Source: an archaeon
GTDB lineage: Archaea; Nanobdellota; Nanobdellia; Pacearchaeales; GW2011-AR1
Assembly: GCA_030699005.1 (NCBI GenBank)
Contig: JAUYLQ010000010.1
Coordinates: 1-8,250, forward strand
DNA length: 8,250 nucleotides
Reading direction: 5' to 3'
Position numbers and translations under genes: made by a program. A model generated the notes under the pieces. The model had not been told where the DNA came from and did not search any database. It saw only the letters and a list, made by a program, of their open reading frames with translations. Each line of letters opens with the position of its first letter. Within the stretch, counting starts at the first letter, position 1. Shown here piece after piece: positions 4,979-8,250 of the stretch.

Positions 4979-5311
4979 ATGGGAATTAGTTTTTGCAAAG
5001 GATGCAAAAACATCCTGCCCCCCACAAATTCTGACCAAGATTTTATTGAGTGCCGAAATTGCGGATTGAAGCATAAAAATAAAAGAAACTTAATCTCAAG
5101 TGAAAAAATAAAAAGACATCCAAAAAAAGGAGAAGGGGCTAAGTCTGAAGAAAACATTTATGCAAGCTATAAACACTTATGCAGAAAATGCGGATACGAA
5201 AAAGCACAAATAATAGACATGGGAATAAAATACTCTGATGAAGATAACTTAATTTTTCTAAAATGCGGAAAATGCGGTTTTTCTGAGAGAATTGGGAGAA
5301 AAGTTAGTTAG
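4979..5311 (+). CDS. Diverged TFS (TFIIS-like) paralogue
   Basis: This 110-residue protein has the TFS layout: an N-terminal ribbon C6/C9 and C25/C28, a basic linker (about 31-56), and a C-terminal ribbon C68/C71 and C96/C99. The hairpin that carries the catalytic acidic pair keeps D87-E88 at the same distance from C96 as in the intact TFS. The conserved Arg is Lys84, the next residue is Tyr85, and the Gln/Thr before the Arg are lost. The aromatic residues after the hairpin are partly replaced (LIFLKC). It may be a specialised polymerase-binding regulator rather than a standard cleavage factor. In Sulfolobus a TFS paralogue (TFS4) inhibits RNA polymerase during virus infection, which shows such divergence can be functional (established knowledge). 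An RPB9-like or other zinc-ribbon role is the alternative. It has its own TATA-like box. Confidence 0.8.
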   Translation: MGISFCKGCKNILPPTNSDQDFIECRNCGLKHKNKRNLISSEKIKRHPKKGEGAKSEENIYASYKHLCRKCGYEKAQIIDMGIKYSDEDNLIFLKCGKCGFSERIGRKVS

Positions 5312-5325
5312 AAATAAATAAATCT

Positions 5326-5391
5326 AAAAAAATAGCACACCAACATCTAACCTGCTTTCTCTGGTTTCGGATAGCGTATCACCTCTATCCG
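5326..5391 (-). terminator. Hairpin plus T-tract between convergent genes
   Basis: Just after the winged-helix gene's stop, the minus strand forms a perfect 7-bp stem CGGATAG/CTATCCG (5368-5374 with 5385-5391) around a 10-nt loop. A T7 tract follows about 35 nt further on (5326-5332). It could end the winged-helix transcript or protect its 3' end. The distance between stem and T-run is long for a classical terminator, so a small structured RNA is also possible. Confidence 0.35.
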
Positions 5392-5393
5392 GT

Positions 5394-5660
5394 TTATTTG
5401 ATTAGAACCTGAATGTTCTCAATCGCATCTGCAACTTGTTTTCCCTTTGGGGTCAACTTAATGAGTTTGATTCTTCCTTTTTTATCAAACTCAACAAGCC
5501 TTAGGGCTTCAAGTGTTTGCAGTATTTTTACCGCATGGCTGTAAGTGCAGTCCACTTCTTTAGCCAAGACACTACCATACCTCATCCGCGTGTTCTTCTT
5601 CAAAGAAACAAGCATTAATGCTGGTTTCCGTCTGAAAAAGATGTCAAAGTTATCTTCCAT
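5394..5660 (-). CDS. Winged helix-turn-helix transcriptional regulator
   Basis: The 88-residue protein is little more than one winged-helix domain of the MarR/ArsR-like kind. Helix 1 carries RRKPALMLVSLKK (about 10-22), and the scissor/recognition helices span about 29-55 (YGSVLAKEVDCTYSHAVKILQTLEALRLV). The wing is about 56-69 (EFDKKGRIKLIKLTPKG), and a short helix ends the protein. Such single-domain regulators usually dimerise and repress by blocking the promoter (family knowledge). Its own promoter carries two copies of the 9-bp direct repeat TAAACTATA, so autoregulation is likely (inference). It is divergent from the gene at 5836, whose promoter region it may also control. No ligand-binding domain is present. 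ATG 5660 is supported by a TATA-like box about 24 nt upstream. Confidence 0.82.
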   Translation of the reverse strand: MEDNFDIFFRRKPALMLVSLKKNTRMRYGSVLAKEVDCTYSHAVKILQTLEALRLVEFDKKGRIKLIKLTPKGKQVADAIENIQVLIK

Positions 5661-5671
5661 TTTCGGAACTG

Positions 5672-5692
5672 TATAGTTTAATATATAGTTTA
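5672..5692 (-). promoter_or_regulatory. Promoter with 9-bp direct repeat before wHTH gene
   Basis: TAAACTATA occurs twice on the minus strand (5684-5692 and 5672-5680) with a 3-bp spacer, i.e. a 12-bp period, close to one helical turn. The repeats cover the TATA-like TATATATT and the stretch down to 12 bp before the ATG. This is the expected position of an operator for the winged-helix protein. Confidence 0.5.
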
Positions 5693-5705
5693 TGACAACC
5701 CCTTC

Positions 5706-5800
5706 CTTATAAACATTTTGTAACCTATTCTTTAAACAAAGAGTTACATTAAATGGGGGGACATTTTATGGAACATCGACGGCAAGATGTAAATAAATAG
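5706..5800 (+). other. Leader region with TATA box, G6 run and 10-codon ORF
   Basis: A TATA-like CTTATAAA (5706-5713) is followed by a TGTAAC...GTTACA inverted repeat (5719-5724, 5743-5748). A G6 run (5755-5760) then precedes, by 7 nt, an ATG opening a 10-codon ORF (5768-5800, MEHRRQDVNK). A second TATA-like box (5804-5814) lies closer to the next gene. The region could be an upstream transcript start with a short leader peptide, or simply spacer; the peptide is too short to judge. Confidence 0.25.
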
Positions 5801-5803
5801 AAA

Positions 5804-5814
5804 GAAATATAAAG
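5804..5814 (+). promoter_or_regulatory. TATA-like box of the 116-residue gene
   Basis: GAAATATAAAG, centred about 27 nt before the ATG at 5836, with an A-rich stretch between and no Shine-Dalgarno. Confidence 0.45.
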
Positions 5815-5835
5815 AAAAGAATTCAAAAAAAAGTC

Positions 5836-6186
5836 ATGGTTTATGACTTATCGATTAAAAAACTGGAGGATATCTTCACAAGAATGATGCCTTCCTGCCA
5901 TTTCATGATTAAAAGAGATGAAAATAACTTTACAATCAAAAGAAATAAAAATGAGAATGGGAATGAAAATAAGAATCTAATCCTTGACGAAGCGTCATAT
6001 TTTGAAGCGTGCTACTTTTTAAAATTGGAAGGGACTCCAAAGGAATTTCCTGAGGTGAAAAAAGCAGAAAATCTTTATAGAAAAGGCGAAATCTATGAAG
6101 CCAGTAAATTGCTTAATAACTTGTACCTTGAAATTGAAAATCTTAGATCCATTTCAGAAAAAGACATAAGGTATTACGGGAATTAA
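5836..6186 (+). CDS. Hypothetical protein, 116 residues, TPR-like C-terminus
   Basis: I do not recognise this protein. An N-terminal half (about 1-35) with MPSCHFMIKRDENNFTIKR resembles a small strand-rich unit and is followed by a low-complexity Asn/Glu/Lys stretch (about 36-47) that probably forms a flexible linker. The C-terminal half is helical: ASYFEACYFLKLEG and KAENLYRKGEIYEASKLLNNLYLEIENL (about 75-102). The second of these has the small/large residue spacing of a single TPR-like helix pair, but one repeat is not enough to assign the fold. The ATG at 5836 has a TATA-like box about 27 nt upstream. It converges on the minus-strand operon, with only 6 nt between the two stop codons. It may be controlled by the divergent winged-helix regulator. 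Confidence 0.6.
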   Translation: MVYDLSIKKLEDIFTRMMPSCHFMIKRDENNFTIKRNKNENGNENKNLILDEASYFEACYFLKLEGTPKEFPEVKKAENLYRKGEIYEASKLLNNLYLEIENLRSISEKDIRYYGN

Positions 6187-6192
6187 TGACTT

Positions 6193-6921
6193 TTAAATTA
6201 AATATTCTCTTGAACCCACAAAATTACTCTCACAAAAGGGACAAGTTTTTCCATAATCTTCTAATGTTTTACCACAATTACCACATGAAGTCCATCCTGT
6301 TCCTTGGTCTCCAAGGTTATAATGTATTTTCGCATACCTCTCCTTTTCTCCTGAAAAAGCAGGATTTTCTTTTCTAAATTTAACAATCGATTCTTCCAAC
6401 TTCTTTGAAAGTTCTTCATTTAATCCTCTTCCTTTCTGAATAAGCAAGATTTCTTCAATAGATTTAGGATGAATAATGCTTTCTTTTTTATACCTAAGGC
6501 CATTATATTTTTTATAATCCATCTCCCCCCTTTCAAAAACCCTTGAATAAGCTACTTTATGCTCATCTTCAGAAAAATTTTTATGATGTATAAAAATCGG
6601 AATTTTCTCATTCAAATGCTCAACATTAAAGAAGAAATCAAAATAAAAATTAGTGAAATTTTCCCCACGAGAATAATCACTATCTTTATCAATCCCAAAA
6701 GAAACATTCTTTATTTGAAAATCTTCAGCGAGGTTTAATCTTGGACTTATAATAAAATACTCTTCAAAATTGGTAAGCATTTCAAGACCATTATTGGCCG
6801 CAAAGTAACTTAAAAATTCGGCCTTGCTATGTTCATCACGTGCTTTTCTAAAATTTTGACTTTTTTCATCAAAATAATTTTCAATTTTGACAAGATTACT
6901 TTCCTCTTTCATTTTTTCCAT
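6193..6921 (-). CDS. Unknown protein with C-terminal zinc ribbon, last gene of operon
   Basis: The 242-residue protein has a helical N-terminus (about 1-50) and a strand-rich core starting with IISPRLNLAEDF (57-68) and continuing through FYFDFFFNV and IPIFIHH. A helical segment with HPKSIEEI...LNEELSKKL (151-175) follows, and the zinc ribbon has C213/C216 and C227/C230 near the end. The core shares IxSPxxxLxExF and PxxxxEI...NExL with the preceding gene at identical internal spacing, so the two are probably diverged paralogues. I know no family for them. The start at 6921 (not the Met at 6912) fits a G6 run (6934-6939) 12 nt upstream acting as Shine-Dalgarno. One base separates it from the preceding stop, so it is co-transcribed and probably translationally coupled. 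Confidence 0.75.
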   Translation of the reverse strand: MEKMKEESNLVKIENYFDEKSQNFRKARDEHSKAEFLSYFAANNGLEMLTNFEEYFIISPRLNLAEDFQIKNVSFGIDKDSDYSRGENFTNFYFDFFFNVEHLNEKIPIFIHHKNFSEDEHKVAYSRVFERGEMDYKKYNGLRYKKESIIHPKSIEEILLIQKGRGLNEELSKKLEESIVKFRKENPAFSGEKERYAKIHYNLGDQGTGWTSCGNCGKTLEDYGKTCPFCESNFVGSREYLI

Positions 6922-6922
6922 C

Positions 6923-7435
6923 TTAAAATAAAACCCCCCTTGTTAACTCAACATCTCTAACTAACCTTTCAACTAAATTCTCATTCATTTTTTTTGAGAT
7001 AAAAAAATCATTAATTTCCTGAGATTCATTAGGAAAAGAAAATGAATCCCCTCTGCTTTTGTTCCAGAAATAGTGATACAAGACCTCCATTTCTTTTTTT
7101 TTCATCTCTTCTTCATCAAGAAAAATTGTTGCTTCTGGAAAAGGCTTAGGATTTGAAAAGAATATTATCCTAAAGGAATATTCTTCGCTTGAAATTTCAA
7201 GAGGTTCATCGTATCCGTGGTCAAAAGTGCTTTTTTTGTAATCGGTCTTGATAAATTTAAACTCTTCCATTAGTGCATAATCCGGAGAATAAATTTCAAA
7301 TCCCCTTCCAAATTCTCCGTTAAGTTTGTTAACAGAGATGTTAGAAGATTTAAGAAAATTAAAAAAATCTATCTCTTTCTGAACGTCAAAAAATCTTTTA
7401 TCAAAATTCTTTTTGTAAGATTCAAAAGTTTCCAT
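6923..7435 (-). CDS. Unknown protein, 170 residues, paralogue of the next gene
   Basis: I do not recognise this soluble protein. It has a helical N-terminus (1-30), a motif IYSPDYALMEEF (48-59), and strands SFRIIFFSNP and EATIFLD. A charged helix (107-120) follows, and then PNESQEI...MNENLVERL (135-158). The first and last motifs align without gaps to the 242-residue downstream protein: S50-P51, L55, E57, F59, then P135, E140-I141, N151-E152, L154, L158. It lacks the zinc ribbon of that paralogue. The start at 7435 is set by an excellent Shine-Dalgarno, AGGAGG at 7445-7450 with a 9-nt spacer. Its first 14 nt overlap the 43-codon gene upstream, and its stop is 1 nt from the next start. It is in the middle of the operon. 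Confidence 0.75.
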   Translation of the reverse strand: METFESYKKNFDKRFFDVQKEIDFFNFLKSSNISVNKLNGEFGRGFEIYSPDYALMEEFKFIKTDYKKSTFDHGYDEPLEISSEEYSFRIIFFSNPKPFPEATIFLDEEEMKKKEMEVLYHYFWNKSRGDSFSFPNESQEINDFFISKKMNENLVERLVRDVELTRGVLF

Positions 7436-7553
7436 CTCGAAATTCCTCCTTTTTAAAAAGACCTTCCATCAAGAACCAAGTGCATTTTTCAAGATTCCAT
7501 TCACCAAAATCCTTGGCCCTGCACTTTGAATTGCAGGAATAATAATCGTCCAT
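7422..7553 (-). CDS. Small Cys-containing protein, 43 residues, in operon
   Basis: This ORF fills the gap between two operon genes that would otherwise be a 119-nt untranslated stretch. The ATG at 7553 is 1 nt after the preceding stop (TAAGATG) and follows a G7 run (7564-7570) with a 10-nt spacer that can act as Shine-Dalgarno. The stop overlaps the next gene by 14 nt, exactly the overlap seen between the first two genes of the operon. The peptide has cysteines at 7, 11 and 24 and several aromatic residues, with a helical C-terminal half (EKCTWFLMEGLFKKEEF). It could be a small metal-binding or partner protein; there is no recognisable family. Gene layout is the main support. Confidence 0.6.
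   Translation of the reverse strand: MDDYYSCNSKCRAKDFGEWNLEKCTWFLMEGLFKKEEFRDGNF
7445..7450 (-). promoter_or_regulatory. Strong Shine-Dalgarno of the 170-residue gene
   Basis: AGGAGG, 9 nt before the ATG at 7435. It is the strongest ribosome-binding site in the window and contrasts with the leaderless starts of the single genes. A TTTTTAAAAA string just upstream could also be an internal promoter, though its spacing to the ATG is short. Confidence 0.65.
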
Positions 7554-7554
7554 C

Positions 7555-7881
7555 TTAATCAAGCCCCCCCAATTCACCGCCATACTGTACTTTTGTTGAG
7601 ATTGGCGAAAAAATAAGATTAATTTTTCTCCTTATTTCATTATCTGAAAAGTCCATCCCCAAAACCCTTTCCAAAAAACACTCCTCTTTTTCATCATTAG
7701 AATTAATTATAAATTCGAGATTCTCTTTTTTTGCAGTAACAAAGACATTTTTATCTGTCCTCTGATAAACCGTTTCTCCTCCGCAATGTTTAAGTTTCCC
7801 ATCATAGTAATAAATATACTTACTAAGAAAGTCTTCAGCAGACTTATATGCCTCGCCCGAAACAATTTTAATTATTTTCAT
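7555..7881 (-). CDS. Hypothetical protein, 108 residues, second operon gene
   Basis: I do not recognise this protein. It is soluble and compact. The first half alternates short strands and helices (KIIKIVSG, SAEDFLSKYIYYYDGKLKHCGG), with a Tyr cluster and C33. A strand pair VFVTAKKENLEFIIN (about 46-60) and a helical end (MDFSDNEIRRKINLIFS) follow, and then a Gly-rich tail GGELGG. That tail is coded by the G7 run that may serve as Shine-Dalgarno for the next gene, so tail and signal overlap. The ATG at 7881 has GGGAG (7887-7891) with a 5-nt spacer and lies inside the 3' end of the gene before it, overlapping by 14 nt. Operon membership is clear; the role is not. Confidence 0.7.
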   Translation of the reverse strand: MKIIKIVSGEAYKSAEDFLSKYIYYYDGKLKHCGGETVYQRTDKNVFVTAKKENLEFIINSNDEKEECFLERVLGMDFSDNEIRRKINLIFSPISTKVQYGGELGGLD

Positions 7882-8250
7882 TGTATCTCCCTTTTTTTAT
7901 TTTAAGGTAAACCTTATTATGCTCTTTCAAAATATTTTCCAAATTCTTTTTCTCTAGTGAAGAAATTTTCTTAGCTGCTTCTTTTGAATATTTCACCTTG
8001 AAAAAATTGCCATATTCGTTTTTCTTGGAAATATGCTTTTTAATATCTCTTACGAGTTCATCAAAATCCTCGGGGCTCGAAATCACCTGATAAGTGTAAC
8101 TGTCGTCCTCATATGGATCCCCTCCGCCGGAATTTCTGTCTCCTCCGACATCCCCATAACCAATCTGGAAATGTTCAGGTCTTCCATCAGTAAATGAACT
8201 CCTCTTAAGATATTCCGTATCAAAAAAGTCAATGTAAAACTCCTGCTTTT
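7868..8250 (-). CDS. Unknown protein, C-terminal 126 residues (cut by window edge)
   Basis: The frame is open up to the window edge, so the gene starts outside; the in-frame GTG at 8086 is not a needed start. The visible part begins with a mixed region (YIDFFDTEYL...), then an unusual Gly/Asp/Asn-rich loop between visible residues about 30 and 50 (GYGDVGGDRNSGGGDPYEDD). A helical region follows (SSPEDFDELVRDIKKHISKK), with a strand FFKVKYS, and a Lys-rich end (KKISSLEKKNLENILKEHNKVYLKIKKGR). The acidic Gly-rich loop could bind metal, but no known motif such as an EF-hand fits, so I do not assign one. It is the first visible gene of the five-gene operon and overlaps the next by 14 nt. Confidence 0.7.
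   Translation of the reverse strand, partial: KQEFYIDFFDTEYLKRSSFTDGRPEHFQIGYGDVGGDRNSGGGDPYEDDSYTYQVISSPEDFDELVRDIKKHISKKNEYGNFFKVKYSKEAAKKISSLEKKNLENILKEHNKVYLKIKKGRYNENN

Noticed and set aside
6186..6377. Plus-strand ORF of 63 codons
   Set aside because: It is antisense to the zinc-ribbon gene, without promoter or protein-like composition.
7555..7570. G7 run as a phase-variation tract
   Set aside because: Seven bases is short, it lies at the end of a gene, and its spacing suits a Shine-Dalgarno role.
1..8250. CRISPR array, insertion sequence or integrase
   Set aside because: No spaced direct-repeat array, transposase motif or terminal inverted repeats were seen on either strand.

Overview
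This AT-rich, very gene-dense window looks archaeal, probably from a small-genome lineage such as DPANN; that lineage call is inference. The archaeal evidence is a CDC48/VAT-type AAA+ ATPase, two TFS-like (TFIIS C-ribbon) proteins, a signal peptidase of the Ser/His (Sec11) type, a tRNA-Lys(CTT) with a bulge-helix-bulge intron at 37/38, and TATA-like boxes about 25-28 nt before many start codons with no Shine-Dalgarno, i.e. leaderless mRNAs.

Left part (1-2812): the 5' part of a CDC48 gene runs off the left edge on the minus strand, behind a zinc-finger AbrB-type regulator and a 53-residue helical protein. A divergent promoter pair then serves signal peptidase I (+), which meets an unknown 145-residue gene (-) tail to tail, their stop codons interlocked on TTAA.

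Middle (2813-5835): TFS (+), a nucleoside 2-deoxyribosyltransferase-like (DUF7768-like) protein (+), an HD-domain nucleotidase-like protein (-) just 9 nt after tRNA-Lys (-), a structured leader with tRNA-like fragments upstream of the tRNA, an unknown 108-residue protein (-), a second diverged TFS paralogue (+), and a winged-helix regulator (-) with a 9-bp direct repeat over its promoter.

Right part (5836-8250): one unknown gene (+) converges on a five-gene minus-strand operon that enters from the right edge. All five products are unfamiliar. Genes overlap by 14 nt or are separated by 1 nt and use Shine-Dalgarno-like GGAGG, GGGAG or G-run elements, unlike the leaderless single genes elsewhere. 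Two of the products (170 and 242 residues) share motifs with identical spacing and look like diverged tandem paralogues; the last also carries a zinc ribbon. A hidden 43-codon, cysteine-containing gene sits between the second gene and the first paralogue. This operon is the best candidate for an undescribed system, but the sequence alone does not show what it does.

No stretch of 300 bases lacks a gene. Low-confidence items are marked as such.
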